A DNA stretch of 32,474 nt from Candidatus Zixiibacteriota bacterium. GTDB taxonomy: Bacteria; Zixibacteria; MSB-5A5; GN15; JAAZOE01. Position 1 is the stretch's first letter, and each line of letters begins with the position of its first letter. A program made the position numbers and the translations under genes. Below are positions 1 to 6,878 of this stretch, one piece after another. Below the pieces are notes generated by a model. It saw nothing but the letters and a program-made list of their open reading frames with translations, was not told the DNA's origin and searched no databases. Where the stretch lies: assembly GCA_030668485.1 (NCBI GenBank), contig DAOUTW010000053.1:1-32474 (forward strand). The letters run 5' to 3'.

Positions 1-48
1 CCGTCTCAACTCCCTCATACTCATCCTGATAATGTCCTCTCCGACCAT
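1..48 (-). CDS. ISNCY-like transposase, N-terminal fragment cut by window edge
   Basis: Only the first 16 codons are in the window, reading MVGEDIIRMSMRELRR from an ATG at 48. The pattern (G-E-D-I-I then M-S-x-x-E-L-R-R) resembles the first residues of ISNCY-type DDE transposases as I recall them; this is recognition from memory and not a search. A GGGGAGG ribosome binding site lies just upstream of the ATG. The flank at 90-131 carries terminal repeats typical of such elements, which supports the call. The rest of the gene lies outside the window, so whether it is intact is unknown. Confidence 0.6.
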   Translation of the reverse strand, partial: MVGEDIIRMSMRELRR

Positions 49-89
49 AATCCTCCCCAATTCTTTGAGGATTATTATAGCCTCTCAAC

Positions 90-131
90 AGGACATTTCT
101 ACTTTGCTCTTTTAGGACATTATCACTTTGC
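90..131. repeat. Subterminal direct repeats of the IS element
   Basis: Two 18-bp copies at 90-107 and 114-131 differ at only two positions and are spaced by about two helical turns. They are probably transposase binding sites. Confidence 0.6.
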
Positions 132-227
132 GGGAACAGATATTTCTGCATCAACGGTCTTTTCAAAAAATCGTCCACCTTGACCTTCAACTGATTTTCG
201 GCCTTTAGACCGGATATAACCCGGTTT

Positions 228-271
228 AAAAAAACCGCCGGAATCACTCGCCCGAGCGATTACGCGGCGGT
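228..271 (-). terminator. Terminator of the sigma/toastrack operon
   Basis: Read on the minus strand, ACCGCCG (265-271) pairs with CGGCGGT (234-240). An inner stem AATCGCTC/GAGTGATT (one G-U pair) extends the hairpin, and a run of seven T follows (228-234). It lies about 50 bp after the stop codon of the toastrack gene, so it ends the minus-strand operon. Confidence 0.8.
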
Positions 272-318
272 ATAAATCATCTACGGCTGCCAAGCCCTAT
301 GGTTTGAACCATATCAGT

Positions 319-1437
319 TTATTCCAGCACCCTTTTCACCCGCCGAAGGGGCTGAATTTCAGGGAGTTCAGGCAGTTCTGGCAAATCATCAAGCTCCAAC
401 AGAGCCGGTAATGAGGGAAGTGCAGGCAAAGCCGCAATTGCCGGAATTGCCGGAATCGCCGGAATCGCAGGGATTGCAGGCAATTGAAAACCGGATAACA
501 TATCACCGTGATGGATATGCCCGAATTCAATCCCGTGGCGCGCTTTCGATCTGGCGGTCAGTATCGTGCCCGAACCGTCTGCCCAGCCGATAATAACCTT
601 ACCGATTCCGAGGTCCAGATCGATTTCGAGACCATAATCGGCATCGTCAAAATCTTCAGTCTCATATACGCCGTCATCGACCTCTTCCAGATCCGAACCT
701 TTGATTCTCAGTGAATTGAGCCAGCTCTCGTCACATTCAATCCTGACCGGAAAATCTTTGGGGATTTCGATCCGCGCCTCACCGACACCGATATCAATCC
801 GGGCCGTGTGGAACCCTTCTTTAAGGCCGTCGAAATTGAGGACGAATTCTCCGGCTCCCCCGTCGAACCTCATGTCATCGAAATTGGCATATCCCAAGCC
901 GAATATTTCCAGATCTCCCGCTCCGGCATCGATATTGAGACGACGCATTTTCTCCGGATTCGGTCGGTCAAAGACGATTCGGCATTCGGCTGCACCGATA
1001 TCGAGCTCAAAGCTTTCCATCGCCAAGCCGGAAAAATCAAAATCGCTGTCGGTAAAGCCGATGTCGAGATTCACATCCCAGAGATAATCACGCGACAGGG
1101 AAACATCCCATTCACAATCGTCGCTATCAAGGTCCATACGTCGCGAGACTTTTTCGGAGAAAAGAAAGATATCAGCCGAGGAGTTCTTCTTGTCATATTC
1201 TACGTCCACCTCCACCCGGTCGGCATCATAACGAGCTTCGCTGGTAAACAAATCTCCGTCGTCATGTGATGATATTTTCAGATGAGCGACTCCGATATCG
1301 GATTCGAGGTTAACTTTTTTAACATCGGAATCGGCGGGGATGTTTTTCTCCAGCGATTCCATATCCCTGGCACCGACTGTGCCACAGAAAGCAAACATTA
1401 CCGCCAATGATACAATAATAACCAATCGGCCCTTCAT
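319..1437 (-). CDS. Secreted toastrack (DUF2154/LiaF-like) protein with Pro-Ala-Ile repeat tail
   Basis: This is a 372-residue protein with a clear signal peptide (about residues 1-23, ending F-C-G-T-V-G-A). The middle is acidic and beta-rich. Repeated L-D-I-G-x-G/A-x-x-x-I/F strands, such as DIGVGEARIEIPKDFP, are characteristic of the toast_rack/DUF2154 fold found in LiaF and PspC-type envelope-stress proteins. The C-terminus is unusual: five P-A-I triplets, then P-A-L and P-E-L triplets, then a basic end (RRVKRVLE). It is the last gene of the ECF sigma operon, 33 bp after the bactofilin-like gene and just before a terminator. A role in envelope sensing or stabilisation is inferred from fold and context. 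There is no lipobox or sorting signal, so its anchoring is unknown. Confidence 0.7.
   Translation of the reverse strand: MKGRLVIIVSLAVMFAFCGTVGARDMESLEKNIPADSDVKKVNLESDIGVAHLKISSHDDGDLFTSEARYDADRVEVDVEYDKKNSSADIFLFSEKVSRRMDLDSDDCEWDVSLSRDYLWDVNLDIGFTDSDFDFSGLAMESFELDIGAAECRIVFDRPNPEKMRRLNIDAGAGDLEIFGLGYANFDDMRFDGGAGEFVLNFDGLKEGFHTARIDIGVGEARIEIPKDFPVRIECDESWLNSLRIKGSDLEEVDDGVYETEDFDDADYGLEIDLDLGIGKVIIGWADGSGTILTARSKARHGIEFGHIHHGDMLSGFQLPAIPAIPAIPAIPAIAALPALPSLPALLELDDLPELPELPEIQPLRRVKRVLE
431..484 (-). repeat. Six tandem 9-bp units encoding the Pro-Ala-Ile repeats
   Basis: Six 9-bp units (GCCGGAATT, GCCGGAATC and variants) run back to back in frame with the toastrack gene. The units are near identical at the DNA level, which suggests recent slippage expansion or contraction. 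Confidence 0.8.
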
Positions 1438-1469
1438 TGCATACCTGCCGTTCTAAAAGGTTTAGCTGT

Positions 1470-2729
1470 TTATTTATTAGACGGGTTTTTCCCCTCATCG
1501 GTTGCATTTCCCGATCGAGGAGATGGGGGCGGCACCGGCGGCGGCGGTGCAATTACTTGAGGTATAACGGGATCCGATTGTGGTGGAGGCGGCGGCTGAA
1601 TCGGCGGCGCCGGGCGCGGTTCGGGCGGAGTCGGGCTCGGTTCCGGAGCCGTACCAGCCGGTTTGGGGCGGGTCCCGAAACGAGTCGATGCGACGGCGCC
1701 GAGGCCGATGGTAATGACTGCGAAAACTACCACCAAGTAAATAATGGCAAAAAACAGATCCAATCCGCCGGCGCCGATAGCGGACGAGAAATTCGCCAGC
1801 AGGCGGAGGACAGCAATCGCCAACACGCCGATAATGCTTTTGATGTATATCGATTTCTCCTGCCAGCCGAAAATCGGGGCAAGCATTTTTCCGATATAGA
1901 TCGTGGTGGCGATATAACCCAGGAGGAAGGCGGCTATCAGCGCAAAGGGGAAAATCAAAAGCGCAACCGGTATCCCGATGATCGTGATTACAAGCAACAC
2001 AAAAATCGGTATTATCGAAAACCAGGCCAGAATGCCCCAGAAAAATGTTTTGATGACCTCGCGCTCAATACGAGCCACAATGCGCGCCAGATGATTGGGG
2101 AACAGCGCGATGGAAATAATGCATAGAAACATCAAAAAGGCGGTAAAAATAATACCCATGAAATTGGGAAAGAAACCGGTTACTTTCGGAATCCCGATTC
2201 CGAGCGTCTGCGGGAAGGCAACCTCGGTGTACTGGCCGAGAATCCGGCCGCCCCGTTCGCGGATTATCTCCCGGGCGATCACATCGCCTCGAACCTCGCC
2301 GGTTCCCTCAATGGTTACAGTACGATAGCCAAAAACATTACCGATCACCAGACCTTTGATAGTAATATCTTTTCCGCTGGTAACCGAGCCTTCAATCCGC
2401 TCGTCGAGTTCGACGACCACCTCGCTGAATATTTCAGTTATGTCACCGTCGTAGATATCGGTACATCTGATCTCCGGCGGAAGAACAATATCATCGGGGC
2501 CGTAATCTTGATTTTCACCTTCATCGGAAAGACCGGACCCGCTGTCATATTCATCTCGCGGTACGAATTCCCCCTGCTCGGAATCATAAATCCATTCCTG
2601 GCCGCTGGAATCGACGGCAACGGTCTCGCCTGCCGAATAATCAATCTTGACAAAATGGTGTTCCTGCATATCCTGGGCCATAGCCGCAGTCGCAAGGAGA
2701 CAGACCATTATGTACAAGAATTTTCGCAT
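1470..2729 (-). CDS. Bactofilin-like polymer-forming domain fused to a multi-pass membrane domain
   Basis: The 419-residue product begins with a signal peptide (MRKFLYIMVCLLATAAMA). A right-handed beta-helix-like polymer-forming segment follows at about residues 95-170, with repeated G-S-V, G-N-V, G-D-V turns (I-E-G-S-V, V-I-G-N-V-F-G, E-V-R-G-D-V) as in bactofilins. Four or five hydrophobic membrane segments follow (about 180-345). The tail of about 70 residues is very rich in proline (for example PPPPPQ and PPPPVPPPSP). The gene sits 23 bp after the DUF4097 gene and before the toastrack gene in the sigma operon. It probably forms a membrane-anchored scaffold in the envelope; function is inferred. 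The proline tail looks like a spacer or a docking arm. Confidence 0.7.
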   Translation of the reverse strand: MRKFLYIMVCLLATAAMAQDMQEHHFVKIDYSAGETVAVDSSGQEWIYDSEQGEFVPRDEYDSGSGLSDEGENQDYGPDDIVLPPEIRCTDIYDGDITEIFSEVVVELDERIEGSVTSGKDITIKGLVIGNVFGYRTVTIEGTGEVRGDVIAREIIRERGGRILGQYTEVAFPQTLGIGIPKVTGFFPNFMGIIFTAFLMFLCIISIALFPNHLARIVARIEREVIKTFFWGILAWFSIIPIFVLLVITIIGIPVALLIFPFALIAAFLLGYIATTIYIGKMLAPIFGWQEKSIYIKSIIGVLAIAVLRLLANFSSAIGAGGLDLFFAIIYLVVVFAVITIGLGAVASTRFGTRPKPAGTAPEPSPTPPEPRPAPPIQPPPPPQSDPVIPQVIAPPPPVPPPSPRSGNATDEGKNPSNK

Positions 2730-2752
2730 ATCGCCTTTCGGTTAGGAGCCGT

Positions 2753-3826
2753 CTAGTATTCGCTCAGCGTTATATCACCGGTGGTTGTCACCAGCGTTAT
2801 TTTCGGCCCGCCGTTGCCGAAGGTCCCGGAAATTCTCGTCCGGGAAAAGGCATCGATGGCGATCGGTATCTGAGTATCGATCTCGCACGATCCGGCCTCA
2901 AGCCGCACCTCGCCACCGGAAGCCTCTGGTACAATAAAACGTATAGATCCTGAAACTGTTTCGACAAAATAATCTTTGGACGAATTCAATTCCGTCGTGA
3001 TCTCGATATCGCCCGACTCGGTGGAGACATCCAGGGCTCCGAAATCCTGATCGATTTTCACACTAGCCGAGGTCGATTTGATCCTAATATCCCCCTCGAT
3101 GAACTTGACATCAATCTCGCCGCCGCTTTGCGTCATGATTAAATCGCCGACGAGGTATTCGCCGACAGCCTTGCCGTTCCGGTTGCGAACCTCGAAATCG
3201 CCGCTGAGCGAGAAGAAGGAGAGGTCGGCACCATTGGCCTTGAGATAAACCTTCCCCTCGATATCATTCAGGTCGACCGACCCGGACGAAGTCACGACGG
3301 TAACATCTCCCCCGATGTCCCTGACATCGATTGAACCGATGTCGCCGGATACATCAAGACGGCCTCGAATACCTGAGACCTCGATATCCCCCTGCGGATT
3401 GTAAATATCGACATTGCAATCGGCCGGAACGGAGATGATAAAATCGACCGATCCGTGCGACGTTTCGCTGCCGCGACCGAGAAGTTTTTGCCAGAATGAG
3501 GGCGACCGATGCTGGATTTTGAGGTAGCGCGGCTCTATCGAAAAATGGCCGTTGGCATCGCCAATATTGATCTGGACATGATCGGCGATAAACTCGGCTT
3601 CCTCTTCGCTCTCGGCATAAATATTTTTCACCGCATCGATTTGCAGTTTATCATCGGTATTGGTGATCATCTTAACGGCGCCATTGGGATTGTTGATCGA
3701 TATTTCGAGCCCCGGCTCGACCCGGATAATTTTCTGATATTCATAACGATAAATTTTGCCCCCGGACGCCGCCGTTGACAAAAAAAGAATCGTCACAAAA
3801 AATATGACGAATCGCCTTGAAACCAC
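2753..3826 (-). CDS. DUF4097-family beta-helix protein, secreted
   Basis: The 357-residue protein starts at a GTG (3826) that has TAGGAG eight bases upstream; this ribosome site overlaps the stop of the sigma gene, implying translational coupling. A signal peptide covers residues 1-22. The body consists of repeating short strands typical of DUF4097 (putative adhesin fold): G-D-I-E-V-S-G, G-S-V-D-L-N-D, G-D-I-R-I-K-S, G-D-I-E-I-T, and it ends with T-T-G-D-I-T-L-S-E-Y. DUF4097 genes next to ECF sigma factors are common, where they are thought to act in envelope stress. The exact role is unknown. No membrane segment follows the signal peptide, so the protein is probably periplasmic or surface exposed. 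Confidence 0.75.
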   Translation of the reverse strand: MVSRRFVIFFVTILFLSTAASGGKIYRYEYQKIIRVEPGLEISINNPNGAVKMITNTDDKLQIDAVKNIYAESEEEAEFIADHVQINIGDANGHFSIEPRYLKIQHRSPSFWQKLLGRGSETSHGSVDFIISVPADCNVDIYNPQGDIEVSGIRGRLDVSGDIGSIDVRDIGGDVTVVTSSGSVDLNDIEGKVYLKANGADLSFFSLSGDFEVRNRNGKAVGEYLVGDLIMTQSGGEIDVKFIEGDIRIKSTSASVKIDQDFGALDVSTESGDIEITTELNSSKDYFVETVSGSIRFIVPEASGGEVRLEAGSCEIDTQIPIAIDAFSRTRISGTFGNGGPKITLVTTTGDITLSEY

Positions 3827-3837
3827 CTCAAAATCTC

Positions 3838-4404
3838 CTACCGTATTCCCCGTAACCTCTTCTTGAGAAGCTCACGGGCGCGAAAAATGCGGGCTTTAAC
3901 CGTTCCGACCGGCAAATCGAGTTCATTGGCTATCTCTTCGTACGATTTTTCTTCCTTATGGCGAGCGACTATTACCCGGCGATACTTCTCGGGTAATGAA
4001 TTGATCGCCTCTTCAATTGAGACGGCTCTTTCACGGCGGACCATCTCCTGTTCCGGATGATGCGTATAATCGGCGACCTCTATCGTCACTTCGCCGTCTG
4101 CGGTCTTGATCGGATTATCCAGTGACAACGCTTGAATCCGTTTCTTACGCAAATGATCAATTGAAGAATTGGCCGCAATCTTGTAGAGCCAGGTCGAAAA
4201 CCGGTATTCGGAACGATATGATTTCAAAGAACTGAACGCTTTCATGAAGGTTTCCTGGACCAGGTCATTGGCTATTTCTTTGTCCCGCACGATACGGAAA
4301 ACAATATGAAAAACCGATCCTTGATGTCTGGTCACCAGACCCTTGAAAGCCCTTTGGTCGCCTTTGAGGGCATTCTCTATAAGTTTATCGTCATCTTCAG
4401 GCAA
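3838..4404 (-). CDS. ECF (RpoE-like) RNA polymerase sigma factor
   Basis: The open frame extends to an ATG at 4467, but that ATG overlaps the -10 box of a good promoter (4466-4494) and has no ribosome site. I therefore prefer the in-frame TTG at 4404, which has AAAGGG seven bases upstream and gives 188 residues, the usual ECF size. Region 2 is clear (D-L-V-Q-E-T-F-M-K-A-F, then F-S-T-W-L-Y-K-I-A-A-N), as is region 4 (L-P-E-K-Y-R-R-V-I, then an HTH with S-Y-E-E-I-A-N-E-L-D-L-P-V-G-T-V-K-A-R-I-F-R-A-R). It is the first gene of the envelope operon. No anti-sigma gene with a zinc-finger or typical TM domain follows, so how its activity is held back is not obvious. Confidence 0.9.
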   Translation of the reverse strand: MPEDDDKLIENALKGDQRAFKGLVTRHQGSVFHIVFRIVRDKEIANDLVQETFMKAFSSLKSYRSEYRFSTWLYKIAANSSIDHLRKKRIQALSLDNPIKTADGEVTIEVADYTHHPEQEMVRRERAVSIEEAINSLPEKYRRVIVARHKEEKSYEEIANELDLPVGTVKARIFRARELLKKRLRGIR

Positions 4405-4465
4405 ACTTTTGCCCTTTACTTTAATTACGACCAGCAGTCGAGTTGGTTTCGTCCTAACGACTTGC

Positions 4466-4494
4466 ATAATACCGATTTGACATTAAAAAAACAA
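4466..4494 (-). promoter_or_regulatory. Sigma-70-type promoter of the ECF sigma operon
   Basis: On the minus strand the -35 box TTGTTT (4489-4494) and -10 box TATTAT (4466-4471) are separated by exactly 17 bp. Transcription would begin near 4459, downstream of the first possible ATG, which supports the later TTG start. Confidence 0.65.
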
Positions 4495-4536
4495 TAGAAA
4501 ACTGGCGGCGGTCCAGAAGCTGAAAAAGGGCTATTT

Positions 4537-4884
4537 CTAATCGTCTTCTTTTAGCTCATCCCACAGATCATAGGCGCGACGGAGGTGGGGAATGGTTATC
4601 GATCCGCCAACCACCAGGGCCACCGCCATAGTCTCATCCATCTCGGCGTCGCTAATCCCCGCCTCGCGGCACTGGATCAGATGATAAGAAATACAATCAT
4701 CGCAACGCAGAACAGTCGAGGCAACCAGCCCCAGCAATTCCTTGGTTTTGACGTCGAGCGCACCGTCGCGGTAGGTGGCGCTGTCGATACCGAAAAAGCG
4801 CTTGATATTGATATTTTCACGGTCGAGTATTTTTTTGTTGAGGGCTTCCCGTGTTTTGCGGAATTGTTCTACCTTGTCACCCAT
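4537..4884 (-). CDS. Carboxymuconolactone decarboxylase/AhpD-like protein
   Basis: The product has 115 residues, the usual size of single-domain CMD/AhpD-like proteins. The redox motif C-x-x-C-x-x-x-H is complete (C61, C64, H68 in CDDCISYH), which in AhpD relatives supports a thiol-disulfide or peroxide-linked activity rather than decarboxylation. The ATG at 4884 has GGAGAG close upstream. The gene stands alone between the sigma operon and an outer-membrane protein gene, on the same strand. The substrate cannot be told from sequence. Confidence 0.85.
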   Translation of the reverse strand: MGDKVEQFRKTREALNKKILDRENINIKRFFGIDSATYRDGALDVKTKELLGLVASTVLRCDDCISYHLIQCREAGISDAEMDETMAVALVVGGSITIPHLRRAYDLWDELKEDD

Positions 4885-4947
4885 GTTCTCTCCAATGAGG
4901 TTCTGACCCCAGAGTTTTGTCTATTTTCATTCGCCAAGCGAAATCTA

Positions 4948-5718
4948 TTATTTAAGCGTAAACGCCCAGCCAACCGAGAATCCACCTTCGAAATCGCCCT
5001 GAGCCGATCCCAGTCGAAAAGCAAATTCCGGCCGTCCGAACTCTTTCATATCATGACTTACACCCAGATAGAAACCGGTCTGATCGTAAAAACCAAGTGA
5101 TAATCCGGAGGTGAAATGCCAGTCGGGTACGCTGCCATAACCTAAGCCGAACAAAAAGTAACCGTAACGGGAAACAATCGGTACCCCTTCATAAAGGGAC
5201 ACGATGCCATAAATCGATGAAAGCGATCCGAGTCGTACATGACCGGAAAGATTATTTCTATGATATCGAAAATCTATTTTCGGATCGATATCATAGTGAT
5301 CTTCAAAAATTTCACGGTAAAAGGCATTTCCCACCCGCGGACCGAGGTTCCGAACCAGGCCGATTCCGGCCCCGAAAACCTGTTTCTCCACCGATACATA
5401 TGGATTTATATAGCCGTGTTCGAGAGAATGGCCGTACTTGGTGCCGGGCTTAATCCCGGCGCTCAGATGACCGCCGCGGATACCGAAAATCACATCATCT
5501 TTCAGAGAGGGCCGGAATTCCAGGGCGCCCCCGATATCGGAATAGTCGTTGGAAAGATATTCGGGTGGATTGTTGCACGATTTGATAACGGTGCTGTATT
5601 GTCCGGTGCCGCCCCCAAGGCGGAACCAGATGCTCGATGAGTCATTGGGATCGGCATAATAACTGATCGGAAGGACAAGAATGAGGCACCAGCAGAAAAC
5701 GTTTTTGAAGTTTCGCAT
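4948..5718 (-). CDS. Putative small outer-membrane beta-barrel protein
   Basis: I do not recognise a named family. The 256-residue protein has a signal peptide (about residues 1-22, C-W-C-L-I-L-V-L-P-I-S-Y-Y-A). The rest is rich in Gly, Tyr and Phe with alternating strands (for example Y-G-Y-F-L-F-G-L-G-Y-G-S and G-F-S-V-G-W-A-F-T-L-K at the C-terminus), as in outer-membrane barrels. A promoter with a 17-bp spacer lies directly upstream (5762-5790), so it is probably transcribed on its own. Function is unknown. Confidence 0.55.
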   Translation of the reverse strand: MRNFKNVFCWCLILVLPISYYADPNDSSSIWFRLGGGTGQYSTVIKSCNNPPEYLSNDYSDIGGALEFRPSLKDDVIFGIRGGHLSAGIKPGTKYGHSLEHGYINPYVSVEKQVFGAGIGLVRNLGPRVGNAFYREIFEDHYDIDPKIDFRYHRNNLSGHVRLGSLSSIYGIVSLYEGVPIVSRYGYFLFGLGYGSVPDWHFTSGLSLGFYDQTGFYLGVSHDMKEFGRPEFAFRLGSAQGDFEGGFSVGWAFTLK

Positions 5719-5761
5719 ATTTCCTCTTCACCCGGGAAAAAGTTTTTTATTCCTATTCTTC

Positions 5762-5790
5762 ATAATATGCGATCCGCCGGGGCAGGCCAA
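5762..5790 (-). promoter_or_regulatory. Promoter of the putative outer-membrane protein gene
   Basis: On the minus strand TTGGCC (5785-5790) and TATTAT (5762-5767) are 17 bp apart, about 45 bp before the start codon at 5718. The -35 overlaps the palindrome CCAATATTGG. Confidence 0.5.
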
Positions 5791-5807
5791 TATTGGGATA
5801 ATGTTAT

Positions 5808-6878
5808 TTATTTGCTCTGGGCTAATTCATCCTTGAGAAAATCGATCGCCTTCACCGGTGTCGGATCGACTTTGTTCAATATCGCAAGATAAAGGCTGGT
5901 GAAGTCCCCGAATTGAATCAAAGAGATCATCCGCTCCAGCCGATTGCTGCCTTCCGATTCGACCTCGATCACGGTGACATTTTCTTTTTCAATCATCGCT
6001 TTCACGACATCCATCCGGGCCTTGACCCGAGGATTATCATCGGTGTCTCTCAGGACAACCACTCGCAAATAATCTCTGAAGGGATTGATAACCTTCCAGC
6101 CGACCAGCTCGTTATGATTGAATTCCGGGAATTGATTGGCAAAGGCAAGCATTTTGGCATTTTCGCAGATCTGCCCTTTCATTCGAGTTGCCACCGCATC
6201 GGTCAACTCGGGGCCGGAATAGATAATCGGAATGCGGCCATAAAGCTGCATCGCCAACTGCTTGGCGCGGTTGTCATCGGACGGCGTCTCGGAGGAAAAT
6301 ACCTGCATCCGCTTTTCAAGTAATTGAGCCGTCGCCTCAAAATGTTCCGAGTCATAGGGAGAGAGTCCGATCGCCCTAAAAAACAGCATCAGCGGCACAA
6401 ACGAATATCCCAGCGCGGCGCGAGGTTGCAGACCGGTCGGCAATGTTGCCATCGGAAGAGAATGCTCCCGGCAAATTTGCCCCAGACGTCCGCCGGTAGT
6501 AAGAGCGAACAGGCGGCACTTCCTATCAAGCGCCTCCCCCACGGCGGTCAGCGTTTCTTCGGTTGTTCCTGAATACGAAGAGGCAATAACCAGCGTATCG
6601 TCATCGGCGAAAGCCGGCAGGTGGTAATTGCGGCAGATATACATCGGGCACGGCAGGCTGTCGCTGAGGAGCGAGCGCACCAAATCGCCGCCGATGGCGG
6701 AGCCACCCATACCGCACAATACTATATTTTTTATCCCTTTATAATCCGCCGCCTTGACTTCAACAGCTTTGCCGATCTCAATGGCGCGGCGGAACTGATC
6801 GGGAAATTCGACGATAGCCCGGTACATTCCTTCCGGATCGAGTTTTTTAATTCCCTCGATGTTGTCAAGACTACTCAC
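5808..6878 (-). CDS. Bifunctional phosphoglucose/phosphomannose isomerase
   Basis: The 356-residue protein matches the SIS-domain isomerases that interconvert fructose 6-phosphate with glucose 6-phosphate and mannose 6-phosphate. The first sugar-isomerase domain shows GMGGSAIGGD at residues 56-65 and the phosphate-binding SSYSGTTEET at 100-109. The late motif with F-N-H-N-E-L-V-G-W contains the family's catalytic Glu/His region. Translation starts at a GTG that overlaps the ptsI stop (GTGA), so it is coupled to ptsI. Its place behind ptsH/ptsI ties it to early sugar metabolism in the cytoplasm. Confidence 0.9.
   Translation of the reverse strand: MSSLDNIEGIKKLDPEGMYRAIVEFPDQFRRAIEIGKAVEVKAADYKGIKNIVLCGMGGSAIGGDLVRSLLSDSLPCPMYICRNYHLPAFADDDTLVIASSYSGTTEETLTAVGEALDRKCRLFALTTGGRLGQICREHSLPMATLPTGLQPRAALGYSFVPLMLFFRAIGLSPYDSEHFEATAQLLEKRMQVFSSETPSDDNRAKQLAMQLYGRIPIIYSGPELTDAVATRMKGQICENAKMLAFANQFPEFNHNELVGWKVINPFRDYLRVVVLRDTDDNPRVKARMDVVKAMIEKENVTVIEVESEGSNRLERMISLIQFGDFTSLYLAILNKVDPTPVKAIDFLKDELAQSK

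Larger units (their letters stand above)
1..145 (-). mobile_element. End of an ISNCY-like insertion sequence
   Basis: Two direct repeats lie upstream of the transposase start: AGGACATTTCTACTTTGC (90-107) and AGGACATTATCACTTTGC (114-131), 24 bp apart. Paired GGACATT...CTTTGC repeats at the ends are characteristic of a group of IS elements with an integrase-core transposase. The same 12-mer AGGACATTATCA occurs inverted at 27-38, inside the transposase reading frame. The outer boundary is placed near 131-145 by inference, and no target duplication could be checked. Confidence 0.6.

Noticed and set aside
336-1269. Several long plus-strand frames under the toastrack gene
   Set aside because: They are shadows of a clearly coding minus-strand gene with signal peptide and repeats.
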